Source of the DNA: Bacteroidota bacterium
GTDB lineage: Bacteria; Bacteroidota; Bacteroidia; 2-12-FULL-35-15
Length of the DNA stretch: 64,000 nucleotides
Reading direction: 5' to 3'
Assembly: GCA_016722565.1 (NCBI GenBank)
Contig: JADKIU010000007.1
Coordinates: 372,001 to 436,000 of the forward strand
Both the position numbers and the translations under genes were made by a program. Below are positions 1-8,638 of this stretch, piece by piece (the stretch's first letter is position 1; each line of letters begins with the position of its first letter). A model generated the notes under the pieces. The model made no database searches and was not told the DNA's origin. It worked only from the letters and a program-made list of their open reading frames with translations.

Positions 1-1
1 A

Positions 2-1414
2 CGATGGCACATCGTTCATCTCCCAACCAGTACAACATTTTACAGTGATACAATATTGGGAGTAGACAGCACTCAAGATATTTCAGCATGGGGAATGAAA
101 ATAAGAACTCGACCAATGGATGACCCTGGAACAAGTCTGTATGCAAATAATGGGTTCTTGGAAGCAACCATGACTTTCGCGAATCCACTTACCCCCTGGC
201 TAACAGGATTATCGGATGAAGAAGGTATCAATAACAAAAACTGGATTCGTTCAGGTACATCATTAATAGGAAGCCCTCCCGGAAGTTATTTTAGTGATGC
301 AACAGGGTTAGAAACAGACTCAAGTGAGGCATACGAAAATTCGATCAATGGCACATGGGCACCTTACCGCTTGTGCGCTTATTCAACTCCTCCTTTTACT
401 GTTTGCAAAGGTGGGCCCGCTTGGCCAACAAACATTTCTTTAAATAAACTAGCCAACATTGCTAGCGTAGATGTGGTCATTACAAGCGATCAAAGTAAAT
501 GGACACGTTGTCCAGTTATCGAAGAACAAGAATCTACATCACTTGCATTAGGGGGAGCAGAAAAATTATCAATGAGAAATTCTCTTTCTGTCGATAAAAA
601 TGGCGTTGCAAATTTCCCGTCTGCTCAAAATAGTGACTTCCCAACCGGCATGGGCTGGTTTCCGGGTTATGCAATCAATTTGGAAACAGGCGAACGTCTA
701 AATATGGCTTTTGGTGAAGACTCCTGGCTCACGACAGAAAATGGATCAGATATGAAATGGAATCCGACTTCTATAATTGATAGTGCTAACGTAATTTTTG
801 GAGGGAAGCACTATATCTACATTTTCGGGCATAATGGAGATGCGACATTTTCTCCTTCAGACATAGGTCTTCCAAACGGATTAAGAGATATCCCATTATA
901 CGATCAGGGTGCGGCACTTCATGATCTCTTCATTGCGTCAACAGGTTTTACTGGTAGCGCGGGTATAGCTTATAAAAGCGAAATATATACTGATGCAATG
1001 TGGGTGAATATCCCCTTGCTAAATCCCGGTTATACATTACTGCAAACAGATGTCAATATTCGTTTACGAGTAAGTAAAAAATATCGCCAGTATGCAACGA
1101 ACAATGCGAATGCAAATAATCCAATGTATACATTTAATGCAGGAACTATTATAGGAATTAATGATGTTGACTACAACAATTCTCTTTCCATATATCCCAA
1201 TCCTGCTGCTGATAACATCACGATCAGCTTCACATCTTCATCCAAAAATATTTCCATAAAAATTTACGATGCAAGAGGACGATTGGTAAAAAGCATAAAT
1301 TCGGTAAAATCGGGCGAGAATACGATTCCTTTGAATGAATTGGGAAATGGCTTATATTTGGTTAATGTAGGTGATGGAAAATCATCTGTTACAAAGCGAT
1401 TTGTAAAACAATAA
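2..1414 (+). CDS. T9SS type A sorting domain protein, 5' partial
   Basis: Secreted protein of unknown function. The reading frame is open to the window edge, so the N-terminus and any signal peptide lie outside; a TTG at 56 is only an internal codon. The last ~80 residues are a type A T9SS sorting domain: a SIYPNPAADNITISF start, an IKIYDARGRLVKS strand, then GLYLVNV and a KRFVKQ end. Such domains send proteins across the outer membrane through T9SS and are then removed. The upstream part is Gly/Asn/Trp-rich with no domain I can name. The next gene starts 29 bp downstream and carries an almost identical sorting domain, so the two probably share transcription. Sure of the export class, not of the function. 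Confidence 0.85.
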   Translation, partial: RWHIVHLPTSTTFYSDTILGVDSTQDISAWGMKIRTRPMDDPGTSLYANNGFLEATMTFANPLTPWLTGLSDEEGINNKNWIRSGTSLIGSPPGSYFSDATGLETDSSEAYENSINGTWAPYRLCAYSTPPFTVCKGGPAWPTNISLNKLANIASVDVVITSDQSKWTRCPVIEEQESTSLALGGAEKLSMRNSLSVDKNGVANFPSAQNSDFPTGMGWFPGYAINLETGERLNMAFGEDSWLTTENGSDMKWNPTSIIDSANVIFGGKHYIYIFGHNGDATFSPSDIGLPNGLRDIPLYDQGAALHDLFIASTGFTGSAGIAYKSEIYTDAMWVNIPLLNPGYTLLQTDVNIRLRVSKKYRQYATNNANANNPMYTFNAGTIIGINDVDYNNSLSIYPNPAADNITISFTSSSKNISIKIYDARGRLVKSINSVKSGENTIPLNELGNGLYLVNVGDGKSSVTKRFVKQ

Positions 1415-1443
1415 AATCACTCCTTCACATAATAATTACAACA

Positions 1444-2814
1444 ATGAAAAAATTATACACACTTATTGCATTTGCAGGAATTTCTCTAAGCCTGATTGCT
1501 CAATCAATTGATAAAAGCAACCTTACTTTTACGAAAAAAACAACTGCTTTTCCAAATATCCGGAGCGGAGAAAGACTCATGGGCCCTGACACGCTAGGAC
1601 TAGTTAATTTCACTGATTTTCTTCCCGAATTTAGATCTATAAATCCTTATTTATATGCATATTCATTCGGAGGTTACGTTTATGGTAATAATAAAGATAC
1701 TATGAATGTTTGTGCTCAAGGATACTCAAATTTAAATAATACTCCAGTTCGCGTCATTGGAGTATATCTTTGGTTTGGAGCAAAGCATTCGGATCTAAGT
1801 AGTTCGCCATCTTCAAAAGTAGTAGTGAAAGCATTGGGAATTTCTGCAAATAAAGCAATAAATACAGATAGTTCAGGTACGTTCAATTCAACTGTATTCA
1901 ACTGGCCTGGGCCAAATACTGGCAATACTTTACCTGATGCATCGGCAGATATATTATTTTCGAATATTGATACCATTGGCAACCTCAATTATGTGAGCTT
2001 CGCAGTTCCACCTGTTTATACAGATGATTTTGCCGTAGGAGTAGATTTTTCAGGACTTGCAGCTGGTGACACAACAGGACTAGTGTGTGATGGCATCAAT
2101 GACGCTTATAACTTGGATTATGCCTTTCATCTTAAGCAAAACAAATGGATGGTTACTGACCAGTTATTCAGCACTCCTGGAGGCCCCGACTTCGGTTCAG
2201 GAGGATTTGATAATAACATCGCTATTTGGGCAGTTGTCGATACGCCTCAATGTTACTCTCATTTTACAACTACTTATGATAGCACACTCAATACTTTTAA
2301 CTTAACCATCGCTCCCCTTACTACAGCATTTGCAACAGGCTACCACTGGGATTTCGGAGACGGCAGCACTTCTACGTTGCCCGCACCTACTCATATTTAT
2401 ACAGTCGATTCACTTTATAATGTTTGTTTGAAAATATATACAGCTGCTGGCGATTCCTGCGAATATTGCCATATTATTGGCATAGATTCATTGGGTAATA
2501 TAATCCGAAATACACCCGGCTTTACACTAAGTGTAATTAATCCAATAACGGCTTCTTTAAACAACATTGAAAATGAAAATACAATCGCCATCTATCCAAA
2601 TCCTGCTGCTGACAACATCACGATCAACTTCACCTCCACATCCAAAAATGTTTCGATAAAAATTTACGATGCAAGAGGACGATTGGTAAAGAGCATAGCA
2701 AATGTAAAATCCGGTGAAACTAATTTCAATATTTCGGAATTAGAAAGCGGATTGTATTTGATAAACGTGAATGATGGAAATACATCAACAACCAAACGCT
2801 TTATTAAGCAATAA
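1444..2814 (+). CDS. T9SS cargo protein with PKD domain
   Basis: 456-residue secreted protein. Residues 1-19 are a signal peptide (MKKLYTLIAFAGISLSLIAQ, cut after the Ala). A PKD-type beta domain follows at about 300-350, with the hallmark YHWDFGDGST and a later YNVCLKIYTAAGDSC. A type A sorting domain occupies the last ~80 residues (IAIYPNPAADNITINF to KRFIKQ). PKD domains in such proteins usually serve as spacers or in adhesion; the N-terminal 300 residues are not recognised. It follows the previous T9SS gene by 29 bp and is followed by a hairpin terminator, so it probably ends that transcript. Its sorting domain is nearly the same at DNA level as that of the upstream gene, which suggests recent copying or conversion. 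Confidence 0.88.
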   Translation: MKKLYTLIAFAGISLSLIAQSIDKSNLTFTKKTTAFPNIRSGERLMGPDTLGLVNFTDFLPEFRSINPYLYAYSFGGYVYGNNKDTMNVCAQGYSNLNNTPVRVIGVYLWFGAKHSDLSSSPSSKVVVKALGISANKAINTDSSGTFNSTVFNWPGPNTGNTLPDASADILFSNIDTIGNLNYVSFAVPPVYTDDFAVGVDFSGLAAGDTTGLVCDGINDAYNLDYAFHLKQNKWMVTDQLFSTPGGPDFGSGGFDNNIAIWAVVDTPQCYSHFTTTYDSTLNTFNLTIAPLTTAFATGYHWDFGDGSTSTLPAPTHIYTVDSLYNVCLKIYTAAGDSCEYCHIIGIDSLGNIIRNTPGFTLSVINPITASLNNIENENTIAIYPNPAADNITINFTSTSKNVSIKIYDARGRLVKSIANVKSGETNFNISELESGLYLINVNDGNTSTTKRFIKQ

Positions 2815-2827
2815 GTTGATGAAATAG

Positions 2828-2870
2828 ATAGGCGAATTCGTAGCTGAAAACCTCAAATTCGTCTATTTTT
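2828..2870 (+). terminator. Rho-independent terminator after the T9SS gene pair
   Basis: An 11-bp stem (2828-2838 with 2856-2866, one G-T pair) is followed by a T-run at 2866-2871. It lies 14 bp after the stop codon of the PKD protein gene. Confidence 0.6.
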
Positions 2871-2908
2871 TATAACCAAATCGCAGCTATTGTGGTATAA
2901 GAACATAT

Positions 2909-3154
2909 ATGACACTAGCTACGATAGATATGATTTCATCTGTAAATAACGATGCTTTAGAATTAAATTACCGTTGCCAAACAACACAAGTAACTTTTTC
3001 CATTGCTGATTTTGGAGGCAATGTAATGAAAAGAGGTAACTATAATTGCATTGAAAATAATAAACTGATTATTGAAGAGTTACCGAAAGGTTCCTATACA
3101 CTCTGTATCATTGATGGGGACCAACTATCGAAAAGCAGATTTGAAAAAAATTAA
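2909..3154 (+). CDS. Small orphan protein resembling a T9SS sorting domain
   Basis: 81 residues, ATG start, no signal peptide. After ~16 residues the sequence follows the strand pattern of a type A sorting domain: ALELNYRC, VTFSIADFGGNVMKRG (compare IKIYDARGRLVKS next door), LIIEELPKGSYTLCIIDGD (compare LNELGNGLYLVNVGDG) and RFEKN at the end. It lacks the YPNP entry motif and any passenger domain. It may be a decayed remnant of a cargo gene or a free-standing protein of this fold. It sits alone between a terminator and a convergent hydrolase gene whose stop lies 3 bp away. Coding is likely but unproven, and the function is unknown. Confidence 0.55.
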   Translation: MTLATIDMISSVNNDALELNYRCQTTQVTFSIADFGGNVMKRGNYNCIENNKLIIEELPKGSYTLCIIDGDQLSKSRFEKN

Positions 3155-3157
3155 TAC

Positions 3158-3958
3158 TTAGTATTTATTCCGATACGTTCGTATCGCGAACAACTCCAAC
3201 TCTTTTAATGTTTCTTTGGGCGCTTCATAAAAACTCATGTGCCCCGAATCTTCCAACATTACCACCGAAGGGTATTTGCACAAGGCCATTTGTGCATACA
3301 TGGTTTCATAATTAATTACGCCATCTTTTTTCCCAACAATAAATAAGATTGGAAATTCTGCAAATTTCAAAATTAAATCTCTGCTCTTCCGCTCTTTCAT
3401 CCCTTCCAAACTATTGATAATCGATTGCTGCGTAATTTTTTGTGCAATCCCGGATACTTTTTCAACTTCTTTAGAAATTTTTGGAAGATTTTCCGGAGCA
3501 AATAATGAAACAACCACTTCTCCTACGTAATGTTTATGCGATTTTTTCACCAAACGAATAACTTTCTCTCGCTCCTTTTTCTTTTCTTCCGAATCAGCAT
3601 AGGAGGTTGAATTGAACAAACAAATGCCGCTTACATTTTCCGGAAACAATTCGGCAAACGTTAAAGCAACATACCCACCCATCGAATGACCGGTAATGAT
3701 GTATCGCCTCACTCCTGCTTTGTCCAAAACCGCCTTTACACTTTGTGCCAACAATTCCATACTATGATAATAGCCAATGGAGGGAGTTTCTCCATGTCCG
3801 GGCAAATCAATGGCAATTACACGAAATTTTTTTGAAAGTTTTTTTACGAATTCACTCCACACTTCATGCGAACCTAAAAAACCATGCAACAATACCAGCA
3901 CTCTTCCTTTGCCTGTGTCGGTATAATGAATTTTTGTTTTTTTAAATTCTGCAAACAT
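3158..3958 (-). CDS. alpha/beta hydrolase
   Basis: 266-residue cytoplasmic alpha/beta-fold hydrolase. It has the oxyanion-hole HG at 25-26 (LLHGFLGS), the nucleophile elbow GHSMGG with Ser92, a likely acid at Asp212 (GKKDGVIN) and the catalytic His240 (DSGHMSF). The lid region (about 115-190) is Lys/Glu-rich. Length and motifs fit the broad esterase/2-hydroxymuconate-hydrolase type, but the substrate cannot be told. It is followed in the same direction from the right by the aminopeptidase P gene with an 83-bp gap, so co-transcription is possible. It converges on the small orphan protein gene. The fold is certain; the specificity is open. Confidence 0.88.
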   Translation of the reverse strand: MFAEFKKTKIHYTDTGKGRVLVLLHGFLGSHEVWSEFVKKLSKKFRVIAIDLPGHGETPSIGYYHSMELLAQSVKAVLDKAGVRRYIITGHSMGGYVALTFAELFPENVSGICLFNSTSYADSEEKKKEREKVIRLVKKSHKHYVGEVVVSLFAPENLPKISKEVEKVSGIAQKITQQSIINSLEGMKERKSRDLILKFAEFPILFIVGKKDGVINYETMYAQMALCKYPSVVMLEDSGHMSFYEAPKETLKELELFAIRTYRNKY

Positions 3959-4041
3959 TGGTTGATGCGCTTGTTAAACTTTTGTACGAATAACATTTTC
4001 AATCCCGATTAACTATCGAAATCCAAATTGGCAAATTCAAA

Positions 4042-5331
4042 TTATTTATTCATCAACGACTCTATCTCCTCTGCTTCTAATGGGATGTTTTTCATCAAAT
4101 CATCCGGACCGTTGGCAGTAACAAGAATGTCGTTTTCTAAACGGATACCTAAATTTTCTTCCGGAATATAGATTCCCGGCTCACAGGTGAACACCATGCC
4201 TGCTTCCAACTTGCGATTGAAATCACCCACATCGTGTACATCCAATCCCAAGAAATGGGAAGTACCGTGCATAAAGTATTTTTTATAGGCCGGACAATCC
4301 GGACTTTGTTTTTTAATATCGTCCATGGTAATCAAACCCAAATCCACCAATTCTTTTTCCATCAACGAACCAACTGCTCGATGGTAATCCGGAATATTAT
4401 TCCCAACGGTTAACATGGCTGTTGCCGCTTTCATAACTCGTAATACTGCATTGTATACCTGTTTTTGTCGCGCTGTAAATTTTCCACTCACTGGCAAACA
4501 ACGAGTAAGGTCACTGGCGTAATTTCCATATTCGGCAGCAACATCCAACAAAATGACATCTCCCGCTTTACATTCTTTGTTATTTTCCACATAGTGCAAT
4601 ACACAAGCACTTCCACCTGATGCGATGATCGGACCATATGCAAAACCGCGTGAGCGATTAGAAATAAACTCATGTACCAATTCTGCTTCTATTTGATATT
4701 CCATTACTCCAGGTTTAACAAACCCTAACAATCTGCGCAAGCCTTTTTCAGTGATGTTGCATGCTTGTTGAATCAACTCCACTTCATATTTTGATTTGAT
4801 TGCACGCAACTTATGCATAATTGGAGCCGAACGCTCTAACTTATGTAATGGAAATTTTGTAATAATATTTTTATTGAAACGCATCTCTGCTGTTTCTGTA
4901 TCAATGTATCTGCGAGTATGCTCATTACTATTTAAATAAATATGTTCTGCTTGAAACATTACCGATTTTAAAAACACATCAAACTCTTTGTTCCACATCA
5001 CATTTTTTATCCCGGACGTTTGTGTTGCTTGTTCTTTGTTCAGTTTTGCACCTTCCCAAATTGCAATCAACTCGCTTGTTTCTTTCACAAACAACACTTC
5101 TTTAAAAGCTCCGTTAACCGCATCCGGATAAATCAACAAAATCGTTTCTTCCTGATCTACACCGCTTAAATAAAACAAGTCTGAATTTTGCACAAATCCC
5201 ATTGAGCCATCTGCGTTGGTGGGAAGAATATCATTACTGGTAAACAATGCAATAGAATTTGGTTTTAAGCTTGCTGCAAAACGTTTACGATTCTCGATGA
5301 ATAACTTGTTGTCAATTGCGGAATACTTCAT
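4042..5331 (-). CDS. pepP: Xaa-Pro aminopeptidase (aminopeptidase P, M24B)
   Basis: 429-residue metallopeptidase that removes an N-terminal residue in front of proline. An N-terminal aminopeptidase-P domain (about 1-165) is followed by a pita-bread catalytic domain. The dinuclear metal ligands are visible: Asp263 (LLDVAAEYG), Asp274 (ASDLTRC), a His in HGTSHFLGLDVHD (355-367), Glu384 (TCEPGIYIP) and Glu399 (IRLENDI). The length matches the family. No signal peptide, so cytoplasmic. The start MKYSAIDNKLF agrees with the usual N-terminus of Bacteroidota homologues. The terminator of the upstream adhesin gene separates it from that gene. Confidence 0.93.
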   Translation of the reverse strand: MKYSAIDNKLFIENRKRFAASLKPNSIALFTSNDILPTNADGSMGFVQNSDLFYLSGVDQEETILLIYPDAVNGAFKEVLFVKETSELIAIWEGAKLNKEQATQTSGIKNVMWNKEFDVFLKSVMFQAEHIYLNSNEHTRRYIDTETAEMRFNKNIITKFPLHKLERSAPIMHKLRAIKSKYEVELIQQACNITEKGLRRLLGFVKPGVMEYQIEAELVHEFISNRSRGFAYGPIIASGGSACVLHYVENNKECKAGDVILLDVAAEYGNYASDLTRCLPVSGKFTARQKQVYNAVLRVMKAATAMLTVGNNIPDYHRAVGSLMEKELVDLGLITMDDIKKQSPDCPAYKKYFMHGTSHFLGLDVHDVGDFNRKLEAGMVFTCEPGIYIPEENLGIRLENDILVTANGPDDLMKNIPLEAEEIESLMNK

Positions 5332-5385
5332 GCTGTTTTATATTGAAAAATTATTTTTGTAAATATACTCATTCCTATCAAAAAG

Positions 5386-5413
5386 AAAAACCTCTGCATT
5401 CACAGAGGTTTTT
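5386..5413 (-). terminator. Terminator after the 983-residue adhesin gene
   Basis: An 11-bp perfect stem (5386-5396 and 5403-5413) with a 6-nt loop and A/T tracts on both sides. It lies 35 bp past the stop of the minus-strand adhesin gene and just ahead of pepP. Confidence 0.7.
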
Positions 5414-5447
5414 CAATATCTATTTTAATGATTCTAAGAAGAATTAT

Positions 5448-8399
5448 CTATTTCACAATGGTTACATGTCCTATGAATTGGTGGCGTTTACCTGCCCAAT
5501 CCTTCAGCACAATTTTGTAAACATAAACATCTTCTTGAACAAGTTTTCCGGAATTATTTTTTGCTCCATTCCAACCTGTTTTCATATCTGTTGAACGGAA
5601 GATGCGTTCACCCCAACGATCGAAAATCATCATTTCGAAATTGTTTGGATCAATACCTTCGCCTTCCACCAAAAATACATCATTTAATCCATCACCATTT
5701 GGAGTAAATGCATTTGGTGCATACATCAAGTATACAGGGTTTACCGTTAAAAATTCCACTACTGTATCTTTACAACCATACATGTTTGTAATGGTTAATT
5801 CAACCGGATATACTCCTTCAGTAGTGTATGAATAAACTGGATTTTGTGCAATAGACGTTGCTCCCGGCTGGAATACCCAAGCCCAGTTGGTAATCGGACT
5901 TGCACTCGAGCTCATGTCATAAAAGTTTACAGTCGGTTCAATGATATCCACAGGATTCGGATTCATTGTAAATGCTGCAACCGGTCGAGCATGGATAGTT
6001 ATCAAGTTCGTACTTACTACATTTTGAACACAACCAAGTGTATTGGTGTAGGTCATTGATACCGTATACACTCCAGTTGGATATTGATACGTAGGATTTG
6101 ACAAATGTGATGTATCTGCAAAAGTAGTTAACACTCCGAAATCCCAATAAAATACACCACCCGGTTGATCTGTTGTACCAACAAAAGAAATCGTTGTTGG
6201 ATCACAACCTTCCGTTGTATCTGTAGTAAATGAAATGACAGGTAATGCCACAACGGTTACTAATGCAGTATCATTTGTACCACATAGTCCAGGAATGGTA
6301 TAGGTAATTGTATGAACCCCTGCACCTGCTGTTGCCGGATCAAATGTTCCAGTAGCAGCATTTGTAATTCCTGTACCGGTCCAAGTACCACCTGGTGAAG
6401 CAGCTACCATATTGAATGCTGGTGCACTGATACACATAGCACCTACATTGGTAATGGTTGCATTGTATACCGCTAAAACAGTAACAATTACAGTATCAAC
6501 TGCAGGACATGGTCCCGAAATAGTATAGGTGATTGTATGCGTTCCAATACCTGCAATAGCCGGATTGAATGTTCCTAAACCTACGCTGGTAATACCAGTG
6601 CCTGTCCATGCACCACCAGCATCAACAGCTGTTAAATTGAAAGCTGGAGAAGCCACACAAAGCGGTCCAACAGGCGTAATGGTTGCATCAAAAACAGGAT
6701 TTACAGTAACAATAACAGTATCTGTAGAAGGACAAGTTCCTGCAATATCATATTGAATGGTGAATGCACCAGCCGTTGTAGGATCAAATGTTCCTAGAGC
6801 GGTATTTGTAATTCCAGTCCCAGACCAAACTCCGCCCGGAGCTCCAGCAACTAAGTTGAATGGTGCAGTTCCTTCACATACCGCTGCAGGCTGTGTAATG
6901 GTTGCACTCGCGCTACCCAAGACTGTAATATTTAACGTATCAATATTATTACAAGGATTGTTGGTATAATAAGTAATCAAGTGTGTACCAGGTCCGGCAA
7001 TAGCAGGATCAAATGTTCCAAGTGTTGGACTGGTAATTCCTGTTCCAAGCCATGTTCCACCTGTTGAATCGACAGCAAGTGCAAAGGCTGGAGTAGTTTG
7101 GCAGACCGGTGCTACCGGAACAATTACAGGATTATTACCTGTACTTGGTGTTACAAGAACCACAAATGTTAATGTAACTGGGTTTACACATGTATTTAAT
7201 GGAGTTCCTGTTGCTGTATACGTTGTTGTAACAATAGGATTCGCAATAACAGATGGGCCAGTCGGTGGCGTTAAACCTGCTGTTGGTGTCCATGTCCAAG
7301 TATAATCTCCTACAATCGGACCAGTAATTGAAATAGGCACTGCCGAACCGCATGTTCTAACTGTGTCCACATATGGAGTACATACGGAAGGAGGAGATGT
7401 AGCCGATCCAGGATATGTAAAATACAATGAGTTGTTGATGGCATTGTTTGCTGAAGCAGCATCCAAAATTACCAAGAACTTAAATGTTTCTGTTGCTCCC
7501 GGAGCTAAATTGGTAATCTTATACGCCAAAGAAATAGCCTCATCTGCGGTGTTGGTTGAACCCGGTGCTTGTGTAAAGCCTACGTTGTTCCAAATATTGG
7601 ATGCATCACGATTAGAGAAACCACCATAGGTTGCTCTCCAATTGGCACCAATTGCTGCAAATCCTAAATAGGAGTTCCATGGAGTTGCCTGAGTTGCTTG
7701 CACGTGTGCTAAGTTACATACCGAACTTGGTGGGTTGTCCACAATCGTATTTACAGTCGTAAATCCTGCACCAACCTCCTGATTATTATCTGGATCCACA
7801 TTTCTGTAGTAATACAATTCAGGGATCATTGCACCTGTATTATTAGTAATGGATACGGTAGTTGTATAAAATAAATCGGTTTGCTGTAAAAAGTAGTTGA
7901 TCTTAAAGTGAAGGTTTGTCCCTGAGGTTGCATCCCCTTCCCAATCTACATTGTAACAATTAAACACAGTGCTGTTTCCTGTAATTGCACCATTTATTTG
8001 TTGCAGGTAAGAACAGTTGTTTCCCGCCAAAGTGCCGGTAGCAGCTGAACCTGTTGTTCCGATTTCAAATCCCCAGCCGTTTTCCGGACTACCAGGAGTA
8101 AAAAAGTCACCATCGAATGCTGAACCTGCCCAAGCATTTAGCTGAGGATTGGCCACAAATCCAAATAAGTTATTTGCTGATCGCAAGTGCATACCTGCAG
8201 GAACAGGTGATGTTAAAACATCTACCCCTTCAAATCCGCCTATTCCGCGAATTCCATATTCAACACTTGTTCCTTTCACATAACCATCTGGTCCAACCAT
8301 CGTGATTTGCGCTGTAGACAAGGCAACTTGAAAGAAAGAAAATACAGTTAAAGCTACTGCATTTAAAAACAATCGTTTATTTTTTTTGACTTTATTCAT
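5448..8399 (-). CDS. Large secreted repeat protein with gliding-type (CHU_C) C-terminus
   Basis: 983 residues, surface or secreted through T9SS. A signal peptide occupies ~1-30 (ends STAQ). Next comes a ~320-residue N-terminal domain shared almost exactly with the 924-residue paralogue at 9750-12524. Four Ig-like repeats of about 70-80 residues follow, each with a GGxWxGTGIT...GTFxPxxAG core, near residues 450, 520, 592 and 671. Two PKD-like domains lie at about 722-895 (FYWDFG, WAWVFQPGA). The last ~85 residues are the gliding motility-associated C-terminal domain: APNAFTPNGDGLNDVF, IFDRWGERIF, GWNG, VYVYKI. This type B signal is often paired with PorP/SprF, which is the next gene upstream. 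A role in adhesion is an inference. Confidence 0.9.
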   Translation of the reverse strand: MNKVKKNKRLFLNAVALTVFSFFQVALSTAQITMVGPDGYVKGTSVEYGIRGIGGFEGVDVLTSPVPAGMHLRSANNLFGFVANPQLNAWAGSAFDGDFFTPGSPENGWGFEIGTTGSAATGTLAGNNCSYLQQINGAITGNSTVFNCYNVDWEGDATSGTNLHFKINYFLQQTDLFYTTTVSITNNTGAMIPELYYYRNVDPDNNQEVGAGFTTVNTIVDNPPSSVCNLAHVQATQATPWNSYLGFAAIGANWRATYGGFSNRDASNIWNNVGFTQAPGSTNTADEAISLAYKITNLAPGATETFKFLVILDAASANNAINNSLYFTYPGSATSPPSVCTPYVDTVRTCGSAVPISITGPIVGDYTWTWTPTAGLTPPTGPSVIANPIVTTTYTATGTPLNTCVNPVTLTFVVLVTPSTGNNPVIVPVAPVCQTTPAFALAVDSTGGTWLGTGITSPTLGTFDPAIAGPGTHLITYYTNNPCNNIDTLNITVLGSASATITQPAAVCEGTAPFNLVAGAPGGVWSGTGITNTALGTFDPTTAGAFTIQYDIAGTCPSTDTVIVTVNPVFDATITPVGPLCVASPAFNLTAVDAGGAWTGTGITSVGLGTFNPAIAGIGTHTITYTISGPCPAVDTVIVTVLAVYNATITNVGAMCISAPAFNMVAASPGGTWTGTGITNAATGTFDPATAGAGVHTITYTIPGLCGTNDTALVTVVALPVISFTTDTTEGCDPTTISFVGTTDQPGGVFYWDFGVLTTFADTSHLSNPTYQYPTGVYTVSMTYTNTLGCVQNVVSTNLITIHARPVAAFTMNPNPVDIIEPTVNFYDMSSSASPITNWAWVFQPGATSIAQNPVYSYTTEGVYPVELTITNMYGCKDTVVEFLTVNPVYLMYAPNAFTPNGDGLNDVFLVEGEGIDPNNFEMMIFDRWGERIFRSTDMKTGWNGAKNNSGKLVQEDVYVYKIVLKDWAGKRHQFIGHVTIVK

Positions 8400-8486
8400 T
8401 GTAAAAAAGTGCTAAAACTGTTTCGGCTTAAAAAAATCTATCTGATTTAACATACAATAGACGATTAAATATCAGATATAGTTGCA

Positions 8487-8520
8487 CAAAAGTAAGTTAA
8501 AATTGAATAAAATCTACAAA
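8487..8520 (-). promoter_or_regulatory. Bacteroidota-type promoter of the 983-residue adhesin gene
   Basis: On the minus strand, TACTTTTG (8487-8494) is an exact match to the -7 consensus TAnnTTTG. A TTTG lies at 8517-8520, 22 nt upstream, within the usual -33 spacing. The leader would be ~80 nt. The adjoining TATAGTTGCAC (8477-8487 on the plus strand) recurs before the paralogue. Confidence 0.5.
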
Positions 8521-8586
8521 TATCAAGGGGTAGTTAAAAGTATTATTAGGTTTCGAACCTATTGTTTTACAGATTGTTTTACAAAA

Positions 8587-8614
8587 AAGCCCCAAGGAAA
8601 TTTCCGTGGGGCTT
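8587..8614 (-). terminator. Terminator after the PorP/SprF gene
   Basis: An 8-bp outer stem AAGCCCCA/TGGGGCTT (8587-8594 and 8607-8614) encloses a further palindrome GGAAATTTCC, with an A-run (T-run on the minus strand) at 8583-8588. It lies 25 bp beyond the stop of the PorP/SprF gene. Confidence 0.75.
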
Positions 8615-8638
8615 AAGATTCGTTTTTGAGGATAAAAA

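Noticed and set aside
5602..8305. Several plus-strand open frames opposite the 983-residue adhesin gene
   Set aside because: They mirror the Thr/Gly/Pro repeats of the minus-strand gene, have no start context or domains, and follow its periodicity.
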